Origin: Clarkia xantiana subsp. parviflora
Taxonomy: Eukaryota > Streptophyta > Magnoliopsida > Myrtales > Onagraceae
Direction of reading: 5' to 3'
DNA: 64,000 nucleotides
Assembly: GCA_036873135.1 (NCBI GenBank)
Contig: JAPTYO010000011.1
Span: forward strand, 16,688,747-16,752,746
In this document: piece by piece, positions 1 through 11,720 of the stretch
How positions within the stretch are numbered: the stretch's first letter is position 1
How the letters are laid out: every line of letters begins with the position of its first letter
Notes under the pieces: generated by a model
Told to the model about the DNA's origin: nothing
What the model saw: the letters and a program-made list of their open reading frames with translations, nothing else
Databases searched by the model: none
Program-made: the position numbers and the translations under genes

Positions 1-912
1 AAAAAAGGTGTGGCTTTGCTCTACAACGTAGGTTCCACTGATAGACTCCCTACAAGGTGGTTTTCTCTTCCCATCATAGGGATCACAGGACCTTCACAAG
101 CGAGTGGAGTTGTTCTGAGTCGTTCTGGCGGCTCGGCGCGCGGTCGTACCCTTACTAACTCTCTGGGGTTCCTAGTTACCCTGGGTTTTAGTCATTTTGG
201 ATATTACACTAAAGTGGTGTGTGCGAATTCAAACAATGCCACAAAAAAGAAAAAAATTAGTTTAACTACTACACTTTGTACTTGTAAAAAAAGAAAAACA
301 ATGTTAGATTAATCAAGAGAAAAAGAATTAAATTAAATTAAAAAAACATGGCAAATAAGCGAATATAATGAGTCCAAACCCACTAACTTCCCCAACAGAG
401 TCGCCAAATTTTCGGACATAAAATCTTGACCTACGGCGATACGTTTCGACGTGGATTTTGAAAAGAGTCGCCACTAGTTAATTATTAGGCTAACTAGAAT
501 CCTAAATTACCTAAGCGAATAACGAATTTAAAACCTAGGTATAAAATCGGTTCAAGCTCCGGGGTTCTATTACGAATTAAAAATATAATTTTTTACTACG
601 CCCTTTCAATACTCAATTCACTTAATTTGCCAATTTTTAATTAATTATAAATCGATACAAACAACAGTAAAATCTATTAGTACTAACGATTATCACACAT
701 AATTGGATTCACGCACAAAACTAAGATAATGAACATACGTAATTAGCCCTTATTCATTTAGTTAATCTGAACTAAATAAGTTTAAAACTAATTAAATTAA
801 GTCTAATACATAACATGTAAACATTAAATAGACAATATTACAACATGTAATCAAATTTAGGACTACACTATTTCCCATGACTAGATTAAATCAACCTAAT
901 TATTTAATATAA
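1..912 (-). mobile_element. Ogre/Tat-type Ty3 element fragment: 5' leader, primer site and 3' part of 5' LTR
   Basis: Read on the minus strand, a primer-binding site at 390-406 is preceded by LTR sequence that carries a second GGCGACTC-type motif about 60 bp before the LTR end (around 463-472). This paired arrangement is characteristic of Ogre/Tat-lineage plant elements that prime with tRNA-Arg. Bases 1-389 would then be the untranslated leader, and gag-pol would lie outside the window to the left. Sequence from about 500 to 912 is AT-rich LTR with no coding capacity. The LTR is cut at 912 by a Helitron end and probably resumes at 16178. The small open frame at 10-312 is not a recognisable protein. 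Family assignment rests on the primer site and LTR-end motif only. Confidence 0.6.
390..406 (-). other. Primer-binding site, tRNA-Arg type
   Basis: The minus strand reads TGGCGACTCTGTTGGGG immediately after the LTR end. This is close to the TGGCGACTC(C/T)GCTGGGGA primer site of Ogre/Tat elements. Confidence 0.6.
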
Positions 913-925
913 CTAGATATTTTGC

Positions 926-940
926 CCGCGCTTTGCGCGG
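926..940 (-). repeat. Helitron A 3' terminal hairpin
   Basis: CCGCGC-TTT-GCGCGG forms a perfect 6-bp GC stem in an otherwise AT-rich stretch, 9 bases from the CTAG end. The same hairpin recurs at 14227-14241. Confidence 0.75.
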
Positions 941-1128
941 TATGCAAAAGATATTTTTATATTATTGTAGTTTAAAGATACTAAAATAATTTCAATAGAA
1001 AAATTTAGAAACAAATAGTAGATTAAATTAACTTTTCCATAAAAATAGATATAAATAGAAAAAAAAAATGTATAACATGATTGATTATTTTAGTAGTCTA
1101 AATTGGATTGTTTAGACATAAATATTTA

Positions 1129-1857
1129 TGATGGATAAATGTCCAATTCGGGTTCGTATTTATATTTCGGGCCTCGTAAATACGTCAAAATTACATCTCG
1201 GTTTGAAAAACGTCTCCCAAAGGGTCAAAACGGTCCGGAAACGCATTTACGCGCGTCCGGACCGGACCTCCGGATTGCGCAAAGCAATCCGGACGTTCGG
1301 ATTGCATTGCGGGTATCGTGCGATTACCGTTTCCGCGATTACCGTTACGTGTAGAGAAGTCAAGTTCGCGCATTACCAATATGGATGACGGTTACCGCTT
1401 GCTTTTGAACCGTCATCAAACCGCTTTAAAACCGGGTCCGGTCCCAAGGAAGCCTATAAATAAGAGGCCTTGGCCACCCATTTTCACACATCCTCTCATT
1501 TGCCCAACTTTGGTATTTTGAGCTCTGACTTCTCTCTAGAAATATTCTCTCTCTAGAAATTACTCTTTTAGCCCTATAGTGACTTAAGCTTCGGAGAGTG
1601 CTCCGCTAGCACCACCCCCCTCTCTCCGTGCAGGAATCGTTGCCCAGACATCCGGATTTGTGCACAGACCACCGCCTTCTGAGACTCAGACGCCCCCCTG
1701 AGACACAACCACGCTTTGAGACACAGACCTTTACGGGAGTCAACCGAACACTCGCCAGTGGCCCAAACCTCTTCCAGACGAAGGCTTACAGCCCGAAAAC
1801 CCGTACAACCATACGAACAGACACGTCCTCACGACCCAGTTCATCCAGGACGCAACA
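1129..1857 (+). repeat. 5' LTR of Tat element 1
   Basis: 729 bp, TGATGGATAAATG to GACGCAACA, very similar to 10806-11583. U3 contains GC-rich inverted repeats (about 1255-1312) built from GGATTGC/GCAATCC. A TATA box lies at 1455. The region after about 1595 has a C-rich run followed by CTCTCCGTGCAGG. This copy is 49 bp shorter than the 3' LTR, mainly through loss of part of the inverted-repeat block and of a short segment beside the C-run. Confidence 0.92.
1455..1462 (+). promoter_or_regulatory. LTR TATA box
   Basis: TATAAATA in the sequence AAGCCTATAAATAAGAGG, with the same motif at 11160-11167 in the 3' LTR. Position in mid-LTR is right for the retrotransposon core promoter. Confidence 0.6.
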
Positions 1858-1858
1858 T

Positions 1859-1870
1859 TGGCGCCGTCTA
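1859..1870 (+). other. Primer-binding site, tRNA-Asp type
   Basis: TGGCGCCGTCTA starts two bases after the LTR end. The first ten bases fit the 3' end of plant tRNA-Asp, a common primer in Ty3 elements. Confidence 0.65.
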
Positions 1871-1988
1871 CGTGATTCGAACTAAAAAGCTACCGTACCG
1901 CAAAGTCATGACGAGTGATCACAACGCTCTCACTAAGGCCAATCCGTCAAAAACCAGGAAGCGCTTTAGACGTCTTTAAAGGTCCATA

Positions 1989-4900
1989 ATGTCTCCCGTG
2001 CCAGCAAGCAGTGTGCCATCCGCACAGCACGGCCCAAAATTTCCAGGCATCCACGTGATACATGGAGGCTTTGGAGCAGGTGGAGAAACATCATACGAAA
2101 GAGAAATATACGCTTCCTTGATGATCCATGAACCCAGAGGCAGTCAGCAAGGAAACGTTGTCCTAGAAAACGCCATTGGCTTTTCTTCAGAAGACAAGAC
2201 ACATATAACATTTCCGCATAACGACGCCTTAGTCATAACCATGACAATTGACGGCATGGACATCAAGCGTATCTTGGTTGACGGAGGAAGTTCGCCCAAC
2301 ATCATCACAAAAGACGTCATCCTAGCTCTGGGGAGAAAGAAGGAAGTCAACATAATGAACTCACCCTTAGTGGGATTCATGGAAGATGCAAGTTACCCAT
2401 TGGGGTCCATAACACTGCCAGTTATACTGGGAGAAGGCAACTCACGTCTCCAAATCGCAATACCATTTATGGTAGTGCAAAAACTTGACGCATACAATGG
2501 TATCTTAGGATACGCAACCATGAATGTGTGGGGAATGGTGCCATCCACGGCACACCAGAAGATCAAATTCCCAACTGCAGCCGGAATCGGTGAAGTCAAA
2601 GGAGACCAATTGTTATCACAGGATTGTTACAATGTGGCAATCCAAAATAACGTCAAGCCAGATAAGGATGACATGCCCATCATTGATGATGATCCAAGAG
2701 AAGGCCGTGCCCGACCAGCCCCAGTAGAAGAGTTAAAACAAATAAAGATTGAAGAACCAGACATAATGGTCCAAATCGGAGCATCCCTGTCAGAAGATGA
2801 AGTGATAGAAATCACAGCACTCCTCAAAGAGTACAAAGAGCTATTTGCATGGTCTCCAAGCGATATGCCCGGAATAAGCGCAGACGTCATCTCCCATAAG
2901 CTCAACATCAAGCCAGGAACCCGAGCAATAGCCCAGAAACTTCGACCCCTCGGGGGCAACAAGAAACTGGCAATCAGAGAAGAGGTGGGAAAACTGCTTG
3001 ACGCAGGATTCATCGAAGAATAAAGATACCAAACATGGGTAGCAAACCCGGTGTTGGTTCCTAAATCAAGTGGCAAGTTAAGAATGTGCATCGATTACAG
3101 AGATCTCAACAACGCATGCCCAAAGGATTCATATCCTCTCCCAAGAATCGACCAACTAATCGATGCCACCGCCGGCCATGAATTAAAGTCTGTGATGGAT
3201 GCATACTCAAGATACAACCAGATCCCGATGTTCAAAGATGATGCACCGCATACTGCATTCTATGCAGATAGCGAAATATACAACTACACGGTGATGCCAT
3301 TCGGCCTAATCAATGCGGGAGCAACATACCAGCGAATGGTCAATACCATCTTTGGCGATCTAATCGGAACCAAAATGGAGGCATACGTGGACGACATGGT
3401 CGTGAAGTCAACCAAAAGGCGCAACCATGTCAACGACTTGCGAGCAATCTTCAAAAGAATGCGCGAATATCAAGTCCGCCTAGATCCAACAAAATGCGCT
3501 TTCGGCGTACAATCAGGAAAAATCCTGGGATTCATGGTGAGTCAGAGGGGGATAGAAGCTAACCTAGAGAAGGTGAGGGCGATTGAAGAAATGGTGTCCC
3601 CAAGAAAACATAAGGAAGTCCAACAACTATATGGCCGCCTAGCAGCTTTAAACAGATTCCTTGCCAGGATAGGTGAAAAAGCACTCCCTTTCTTTGAAGT
3701 CTTGCGTGCAAACAAGAAGTTTGAATGGACACCAGTGTGCGAAGAGGCCTTTCAGCAATTAAAACAACACTTGCGCACATTACCGGCATTGGCAAAACCG
3801 ATACCAGGCGAGCCCCTCTTCCTGTACATATCGGTGAGCAACACGGCAGTCAGCTCAGTCCTAATCAAACAAAAGGGGACTACCCAGCTCCCAGTCTACT
3901 ACGTAAGCAAGATACTCGCAAAGTACGAGATAAACTACATGCCAATCGAAAAATACCTGTACGCACTTATAATAGCAGCAAGGAAGCTGAGGCCATACTT
4001 CCACGCACACGAAGTAACAGTCTTAACAGACCAACCCCTGAAGCACATCCTGTCAAAGCCAAACATGTCAGGAAAGCTAACAAAGTGGTCGATAGAGCTA
4101 AGTGAATTCCGCATTCACTTTGCTCCTCGAACGGCGATCAAGGGGCAAGCATTGGCAGACTTCATCGCAGAATTTACCGGGATAACACCCGACATAGATC
4201 CCCAAGTTGGATCTCAACAAATTGAAGAACATACCGAAGTATGGCAAATGTACACCGACGGATCTTCAAACGTAGGGGGATCAGGTGCCGGATTCCTCCT
4301 AATACCTCCCGATGGATCTAATCCGTTGATGTATGCTCTAAACTTAACATTTAGAGCAACAAACAACGAGGCGGAATACGAGGCATTGATAACTGGCTTA
4401 AGAATTGCAAAAGGCGTCGAAGTTAAACATCTACGAGTGAAGTGCGATTCTCAGTTAGTTGTCAATCAAGTCAAAGGCGAAAACGCGGCAAAGTCAGAAA
4501 ATATGCAAAAGTACTGGGGGCAAGCAAAAGACCTCATCACAAGCTTCGATACTTTCGACATCATAGCGGTGCCTAGAGAAGAAAATCAAGAAGCTGATGC
4601 CTTGAGCAAATTCGCACAAGGCAATGAACAAGGCAAAGAAACGCATTTCGTGGAAAACAGAATCTTGTCAGTAATTGACAAATTCGAAGTCTTGTGCATC
4701 AATCCAGATCCAGATTGGAGGACCCCAATATTGGCATACCTCAAAGACCACAAGCTCCCCGAAGACAAAGTTCAAGCCCAAAAAATCCAGAGACAAGCCG
4801 TCAATTACGTGTTGATAGATGACGAGCTTTACAAGAAAGGATTTTCAACCCCATACCTAAGGTGCATCACCTTTCGGGAAGGCCAGAAAGTGTTAGAAGA

Positions 4901-5948
4901 TTTGCATAAAGGCCAAGCAGCCTGCCATGAAGGTGCAAGATCTCTAATACGCAAGACATTGAGCTTGGGATACTATTGGCCAACCATGAAGAACCAAGCT
5001 ACGCACTTGGTCACAGAATGCGAATCCTGCCAACTTTATTCAAGAAGTATCACGGCACCAGCCGCCGAGCTAAGCCCAATTGCAAGCTCCTGGAAATTCG
5101 CACAATGGGGGATCGATTTGGTGGGTCCACTTCCAAAATCAAAAGGCCAAACCAAGTACATTGTCGTCGCAATCGATTACTTTTCAAAGTGGATCGAGGC
5201 AAAGGCATTGGCACAAACAACTGATGCACAAATAATGGATTTCATCCGAAACCACATCATCGCACGATATGGAGTTCCGAAGGTGCTAATCAGCGACAAC
5301 GGACCCCAATTCAAGAGTTCAAGGCTTCAAACATTTTGCGAAAGACTCAACATTAACCACCGTTTTACATCAGTCTGTCATGCTCAAACCAACGGACAAG
5401 TCGAAGCCGCAAACAAGACCGTCCTAGACGGTCTCAAGAAAAGAGTGCACACATTAAAGGGAGGATGGGCAGAAGAGCTTAGCAGTGTTCTGTGGGCACT
5501 TCGAACAACTCCAAAAGAATCAACTGGGGAAACACCATTCAGTCTGGTGTATGGAACGGAAGCAGTCGCTCCCATCGAAATTGTTGTCTCATCCTACCGC
5601 ACAACCCATTTCAACGCCCAAGCCAACGAAGTAGACATGCGTCTAGACTTAGACTTGGCTGAAGAAAAAAGGCGTAACTCCGAACATAATCAGGCATGCA
5701 TGCGTTTGATAACTGCAAGATATTACAACAGGAAGGTGAAAGAAAGACAATTCCATGTCGGAGAAATGGTGTGGAGAAGGAATGAGTTCTCACATCTCGA
5801 TCAAATCAACAAGATGTCTCCAAAATGGGAAGGCCCTTACAAGGTCATATCCATCCCGTATATCAACGCATATCGCCTTGAAGATGCAAATGGCAATGCC
5901 TCTGCAAACACATTTAGTGGAGGACACTTGAAGAAATTCCACGGATGA
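1989..5948 (+). pseudogene. Tat-lineage Pol polyprotein (PR-RT-RH-aRH-IN), one in-frame stop
   Basis: Two open stretches in one frame (1989-3020 and 3024-5948) are separated by a single TAA at 3021-3023, just before the first RT core motif. Part one holds the aspartic protease (DGGSS near residue 98) and the start of RT. Part two holds RT with YVDD (about residues 112-115 from the methionine at 3051), RNase H, a second RNase H (TDGSS near residue 402, typical of the Tat lineage), an integrase zinc-finger (His-His-Cys-Cys, about 618-660) and the integrase core with D, D and E near residues 688, 748 and 784. It ends 12 nt after the KKFHG C-terminus. Everything except the TAA looks intact, which suggests recent activity. 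No gag is fused at the N-terminus, unlike a normal gag-pol. The stop could be a real disabling mutation; readthrough is not suggested by family knowledge. Confidence 0.93.
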
Positions 5949-6538
5949 AAGGATAATCTTCTATCACAAAAGGAGCTGTTGTATCAAGCCCTTTTGCTCT
6001 TATTTCCATATCGCATCTACTTGTTGAAAAGACCACTCTCTCATATAAAGTGGCATCTTTTTAATAATCTCATGAACCTAATGAAGTTGTTCTATCTTCG
6101 TAGGAACATCATTACTCTATGTACGTTACTTGGAAGTAAAACAAAGTAACTACAACAACTATTATCTACACCAACAAGGAGTTTATTTCTCCATTCATAA
6201 ATTGGCATCTATCTCAAGAAGGGGCCGACACCACAAAGCCATTGCGCTATGTGCACAATCAACTTATATGCCGCAATGACAACTTGCGGATTATCTATCA
6301 AAAAAGGAACCTATAGAAATTCTCTACTCAAAATGACGACCATTCAAGTGGCATCATCTACAAACAATATCTTGGATTAACACCAAGACCTACTATCAAA
6401 AGTGGCATGTTGAGATCCTCATGTTCACAGCTATTCCCTGGATTCAGAACAGGATGGGCAAATACAGTACGGGATTGATCACCCCATAAATGGCGGAAGT
6501 TCCCTTGATAGGAAACGACCCCACACTACAACAAGTGT
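5949..6538 (+). other. Non-coding region between pol and tandem array (Tat element 1)
   Basis: No ORF of note. Parts match the reverse complement of 41580-42050 in Tat element 2 (for example the block around a GTGATCA-CCCC motif), which shows this spacer is a conserved piece of the family rather than random insertion. Confidence 0.6.
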
Positions 6539-6935
6539 GAATTCCTGGTTAGGGTTCACTCTTCATGGCGAATTTCCTCTTTCTAAGACGACAATCCCAT
6601 ATTCCGAATTCCTGGTTAGGATTCACTATTCATGGCAAAGGTCCTCTTTTTAGACGACAATCCCATATTCTGAATTCCTGGTTAGGGTTCACTCTTCATG
6701 GCGAAGGTCCTCTTTTTAGACGACAATCCCATATTCCGAATTCCTGGTTAGGGTTCACTCTTCATGGCGAAGGTCCTCTTTTTTAGACGACAATCTCATA
6801 TTACGAATTCCTGGTTAGGGTTCACCCTTCATGACGAATGTCCTCTTGATAGACGACAATCCCATATTACGAATTCCTATTTAGGGTTCACTCTATACGG
6901 CAGAAGTCCTCTTGTTAGATGACAATTCCGTACTA
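6539..6935 (+). repeat. 66-67-bp tandem repeat, six copies
   Basis: The unit begins GAATTCCTGGTTAGGGTTCA, with starts at 6539, 6606, 6672, 6738, 6805 and 6871. The last copy is diverged. Unit length is close to a multiple of three, so a 73-residue repetitive open frame (6565-6786) arises; I regard it as a by-product. Confidence 0.9.
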
Positions 6936-7699
6936 CAGATTTTCAAACCGTGTTGCATGGTTCCTGGACGCAGAAAACATGCATCACAATTCATACTTAC
7001 AAAAGTGTTACATGGTCCTTGGACGCAGGAATCATGTATCACAAATATTTTCCCAAATATCTTATCAAATATTTTATGTATCAAACACCTTTCCAAATAC
7101 TTTATTAATAAACCTTTTAGGATTCACAAAATGCTTCTTCAAAAACCCAAAATGTTTTTACGTATGCTTCCCCAACGCAGGTTGATACACGCTGGCAGGT
7201 GCGCACCCTGTTTAAAACTCATAAAATTTACAAGTCGAGTCTTGTACAACGTCGCCTTAGAGTGGAACTAAGAGACGGTATAAACTAGTATCTTGCCCAA
7301 GCCAAGATAACACATTTCAAACATACCACTTGTTAAGTCGCTATACGCGAATCACTTGACAGGTTTCGACAGATATAGCGACAAGCTATACAGGAAGACG
7401 TACAACATGCATAACACATCATGCAAAAAATCTTGAATCAAAAGTGGCTATCGGTCACGATTGCGGGGACTACGTTTACGCTACTAGTCATCCACGTTCA
7501 ATAAACACAATAAACGATAACGGTATGAAATATTACTAACAAGTTATCATGCAAACTGCTATGTATAAAGCAGGTTCAAACGACGTAGTTCAAAGCGAAC
7601 AAGTCACAGGCAACAACCAAGGAACAACTCCAACAAAGTTCCAAACACAAACAAAAGCAAAGTGGAAACAAGCCCAGCATGCTCAAATAAACGAGCAGT
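6936..7699 (+). other. Non-coding spacer of Tat element 1
   Basis: Short diverged repeats at 6945-7035 (GTTGCATGGTTCCTGGACGC and a variant), then sequence related to 41330-41460 of Tat element 2 in reverse. No coding signal. Confidence 0.5.
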
Positions 7700-9203
7700 T
7701 CAAATAGCGGCACCACCTCTAGAGGGCCCGGGGGCAACCTCCATAAACTCAGGAGAAGTAACAATGACGTTTACATCTCCGCTATCATCAACCAACACCT
7801 CGTAGTTGGGAAGGCCACACTCCAAAAGGTTCAACGCCTCAATGTGAGAAAGGGTGTAACTCGCATATGGCCCTAACTCGCCAAAAGGGAACGTAGGGTC
7901 AAGATCCTTCACACGGGTGAAGTAATCTTCGGAGCGCTCGCTCATCAAGTGGTTCACTTTCTCCTCAACAGCAGCTTCAAAATCAGAAGTTCCCAAGTAC
8001 TTGGTGAAACCTACTTATACGCCCTTCTCCCGACTCTCCTTACCAAGAGCAAGTAATTCCGCTCCTTGAGAATGAAGATCGTCTGTAACCTTCTTCTCAA
8101 GAGCGATCATCTCAGATTCAAGCTTTGTCAAGCGAGTATGGCGCGCCTCACAACGGCTCTCAGAAGCAGTGACTTTCGAACTCAACACGCGAGCCTCTTC
8201 CTTGGTTCGTGACAACTCTTGGCGCAAAGCGTCACACTTATCCATAGCTGCCTGCTTCGCGCTTACCAGCTCCATAACAAAAGATGACATGTTTACCATG
8301 TCGGCTACAACCTGCACACATCAATGCGATAAGTCGAACATAAATCGCAAAAACAACAAACTTGGCAAAAGAACCAAGTTACTTACAGGAGCAAACCGGG
8401 ATAAGGCACTCTGTGCATAAGCTTCAGCTTCCTCATCAGTCGATGGGCAAGAATGCCTATCACCCGGTGGAACACATCTACGCAATACGCGAACTCCAAC
8501 CCCTGGAGTGCGAAGTGACGACTCTTTGGGGAAATAAACTCCACCATTACCAAAAGGTGCCCAAGTGTCCCCAGTAATATCCAATCCAACGGGGCAGACC
8601 AGATGGTCACGCCTAAGAGGAGGAACCGCTACAACAAAGAAAGTGGTTAACAACAAATAACAAAACCACGGAATACATTCATCAAAGGTATACTTACAGA
8701 GTCCGCGGACTTCCACAAGTCGGTTTCCCGACTGGGGGGCAGATGACGCTACATTGCGACTCGCGACTTCCTTGCCTTTACGAGTGGAAGTAGTCGCATT
8801 TGGCTTCAAGCGCTTGGGATCAGTCGGTCCACGCACCACTGTGTCAGTCCGCTTGGAAGAAACGCGAGAATCAGACACTGGGGGAGTATCCCCGGTCACA
8901 TGAGTAGAAGACCCTTTGCCAAGATCACGCCCCGAATTGGTAGGAGTGATGGGGGCAGGGGCTACCAAAGCCGGATCGACGCGAGAAGCAATACGCGAAG
9001 CCGCCGCATGGAGAGACGAACTCTTTCCGGCAAACCAACCTGCAATATGAATTCACAAAAGATATATAGCCGTTTAAAAGGATATCCATTATAAGTATCA
9101 AAACGCTAAAAAATGTTCAAAAGTAAGAATGAAGGACTTACTCATAGCAACAACTCGGTCAAAAGGAAGGGAATTCCGCAAGAGGTTACTACGACCCCAC
9201 AAT
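7700..9203 (-). pseudogene. Spliced antisense gene carried by Tat element 1 (coiled-coil protein, decayed)
   Basis: On the strand opposite pol, four exons can be joined in frame by consensus splice sites: 9203-9142, 9039-8698, 8638-8387 and 8312-7700. Donors read GTAAGT after ATGA, CTCT and CTCCT; acceptors read TTGCAG, TTGTAG and GTGCAG. The product has a Ser/Thr-rich basic middle, then a heptad-like charged segment (about 8290-8020: MELVSAKQAAMDKCDALRQE and on) predicted to form a coiled coil, and an acidic C-terminus ending GPSRGGAAI. One TAA at 8015-8017 breaks the last exon. Upstream exons were not found. Extra ORFs in sense or antisense downstream of pol are known in Tat/Ogre elements; many resemble the 'putative gypsy type transposon' family (PF04195). 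Function is unknown. Assignment to that family is inference from layout and coiled coil, not from a search. Confidence 0.7.
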
Positions 9204-9214
9204 CTGCAAGAACC

Positions 9215-9375
9215 AAGCAAAAGTCAACGCGCATAGCAAAAGTCAACGTGCATGGCAAAAGTCAACGTGCGTAGCAAAAGTCAACGCGCATAGCAAAGTT
9301 CAATGCGCATAGCAAAAGTCAACGCGCGTAGCAAAAATCAACGCACGTAGCCAAAATCCACGCGCATAGCAAAAT
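9215..9375 (-). repeat. 19-20-bp minisatellite
   Basis: About eight units of the type GCGCATAGCAAAAGTCAAC, with C/T and CpG variation between units. It lies just upstream of the first recognisable exon of the antisense gene, where an intron or its missing 5' exons would be expected. Confidence 0.85.
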
Positions 9376-10789
9376 TGGTACATACGGTAAAAGGGATTAA
9401 CGTCTTAAGAGGCTATCGTGCAAACGGTGAATCTAACGGGACAAACCACAAGGATCAAATACGACGACACTTAAGGAAAATATTTTCCTAAGGCTTCAAA
9501 GGCAACAAAAGGCTACTCCTAAAGACGTTTGGCAATTCCCATCAACCAACGAACACATCAAAGGGAAAAAATTATGCATACCGGCCCAAAAGCCTCTACA
9601 CAAAGGCACGGGGGCACTATGTCCAAACGGGGAATTCTACCTCAACTATCCACGGAAGTGAAAAATCGTCTAAGCCATGCACTAACGGCGATAATAACGG
9701 CAACTAATCAGCAAATATTCGACATACAAGCACCAACAAGCAGTTCCATACGACAACAACGACAAATAGCTCAAACGAACAATAATACGGCGACATTTGA
9801 AATCAAGTCGAAGTTGCCCTGTAAAATCGAATTTCCAGATTACTTCAAAACGTGACAAAAAGTATCACAATGGACTCCTCTCGTCGAGACGATTTCAGAA
9901 AGGTAAGGACCGCGACGAACAGAGCCCGGGAAGGCGGCGCGTGGCTTACACGCGCCGGCAAGACGAAACTCACGCGGCGGCGCGTGAGGGCGCGTCGGAC
10001 CTCTCCTGGCGATTCCGAAGGTGGCGTTGGAATCCTCGTGATAATCTGAGTCGATTGGTGGTGTCAATTTCTGAAACAAGTCAAGGATCAAACACGAAAC
10101 TTTCGGGATATGCCTAAGCTTTACGACGGCAAAGAAACTATGAACACACAAACAATTTCGGGAAATGATGAAGGAATTACCTGCAAAGAAGAAGGAATGA
10201 TGAATTCCCAAGGTGCTGGAAGAATGATTGGGGATTTGTGTAATTACATATCCCAAAAGATACCTTGATGATAAGGATTAAAGGAGTAACTCATCTACAC
10301 TCATGCCTAAACACTTATGGTATACTCCACCCTCTCTTCTAAATATCTACTCATACGTACATGATTATTTTGATATTGCACGTATCAAACCAGTCATTCT
10401 ACACGTATGTTTCCATATCGCATGATTCATGATTTGGTAATCGCTAAGTCTTTTTAGAGTGTACAGATTATATTTCTTGCATCGCGTAATTACGATCATG
10501 CCATGACCGTTACTCATGCATGCACGTCAATAAAAGCATGTTCGCATGATGTATTACTAATTTCTTACGTCCCTAACGATAACCATACTTGCATGCTACG
10601 TATGCGCATTCCCTATTGCACTAACCATGATGACAGGAAACAAAGTCATTCGGTCGGAAAATCAAAGGACGGACGAAATCAAGATGTCTACGTCCAACCA
10701 ATGACTAAAACTGAAAGGTTAGCGTCAAACTCAAATTGGACACGTATCCTAACTTAAAAATAGAGTCAAGAAAGGTTCTAAACCGTTAC
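9376..10789 (+). other. 3' non-coding region of Tat element 1
   Basis: Mixed composition. A GC-rich patch at about 9915-10030 has small ORFs on both strands that match nothing I recognise. If the antisense gene has a promoter, it should lie here. Confidence 0.4.
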
Positions 10790-10805
10790 TTGACTCGGGG
10801 GCAAG
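10790..10805 (+). other. Polypurine tract of Tat element 1
   Basis: GACTCGGGGGCAAG directly precedes the 3' LTR. An equivalent GACTCGGGGGCAAG precedes the 3' LTR of Tat element 2 (reverse of 37805-37821). Confidence 0.75.
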
Positions 10806-11583
10806 TGATGGATAAATGTCCAATTCGGGTTCGTATTTATATTTTGGGCCTTGTAAACACGTCAAAATTACATCTCGGTTTGAAAAACGTCTCCCAAAGG
10901 GTCAAAACGGTCTGGAAACGCATTTACGCGCGTCCGGACCGGACCTCCTCCGGGTTGCAATGCAATCCGGACCTCGCCGAATTGCCCAAATTCGACGAGG
11001 TCCGGATTGCATTGCGGGTATCGTGCGATTACCGTTTCCGCGATTACCGTTACGTGTAGAGAAGTCAAGTTCGCGCATTACCAATATGGATGACGGTTAC
11101 CGCTTGCTTTTGAACCGTCATCAAACCGCTTTAAAACCGGGTCCGGTCCCAAGGAAGCCTATAAATAAGAGGCCTTGGCCACCCATTTTCACACATCCTC
11201 TCATTTGCCCAACTTTGGTATTTTGAGCTCTGACTTCTCTCTAGAAATATTCTCTCTAGAAATTACTCTTTTAGCCCTATAGTGACTTAAGCTTCGGAGA
11301 GGGCTCCGCTAGCACCACCCCCCCCCCCCTCTCCGTGCTAGCACTGGTCCTTTGTGCAGGAATCGTCGCCCAGACATCTGGATTTGTGCACAGACCACCG
11401 CCTTCTGAGACTCAGACGCCCCCCTGAGACACAACCACGCTTTGAGACACAGACCTTTACGGGAGTCAACCGAACACTCGCTAGTGGCCCAAACCTCTTC
11501 CAGACGAAGGGTTACAGCCCGAAAACCCGCACAACCATACGAACAGACACATCCTCACGACCCAATTCATCCAGGACGCAACA
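10806..11583 (+). repeat. 3' LTR of Tat element 1
   Basis: 778 bp, TGATGGATAAATG to GACGCAACA. It differs from the 5' LTR by scattered substitutions and indels. These include an extra inverted-repeat segment at about 10947-11003, a longer C-run at 11320-11330 and an added GCTAGCACTGGTCC block at about 11338. Confidence 0.92.
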
Positions 11584-11588
11584 ATTTA

Positions 11589-11689
11589 CGCTTTCAAATT
11601 TTACTATTTCTTTTAATCATTTAATCAAATTGAATATCAATACAAAAATAATTATGTCAGTAATATTATTGAAGAAATATTATAGTTAA

Positions 11690-11720
<31 letters not shown>

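Larger units (their letters stand above)
1129..11583 (+). mobile_element. Ty3/gypsy Tat-lineage LTR retrotransposon 1 (gag-less)
   Basis: The element is bounded by TG...CA LTRs at 1129-1857 and 10806-11583 and flanked on both sides by the 5-bp direct repeat ATTTA (1124-1128 and 11584-11588), so both ends are exact. Internal order: primer site, a pol ORF with protease, reverse transcriptase, RNase H, a second RNase H domain and integrase, a 66-bp tandem array, an opposite-strand spliced gene, a polypurine tract. A second RNase H after the first is diagnostic of the Tat lineage. Gag is missing: only about 130 bp separate the primer site from the protease-containing ORF. It sits inside Helitron A and is therefore younger than it. 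Confidence 0.93.

Noticed and set aside
3021..3023. Programmed stop readthrough between the two halves of Tat pol
   Set aside because: The stop falls inside the RT domain, not between gag and pol, so it is best read as a disabling mutation.
9797..10256. GC-rich ORFs on both strands near the end of Tat element 1
   Set aside because: No family motif and no matching piece in Tat element 2; treated as 3' non-coding.
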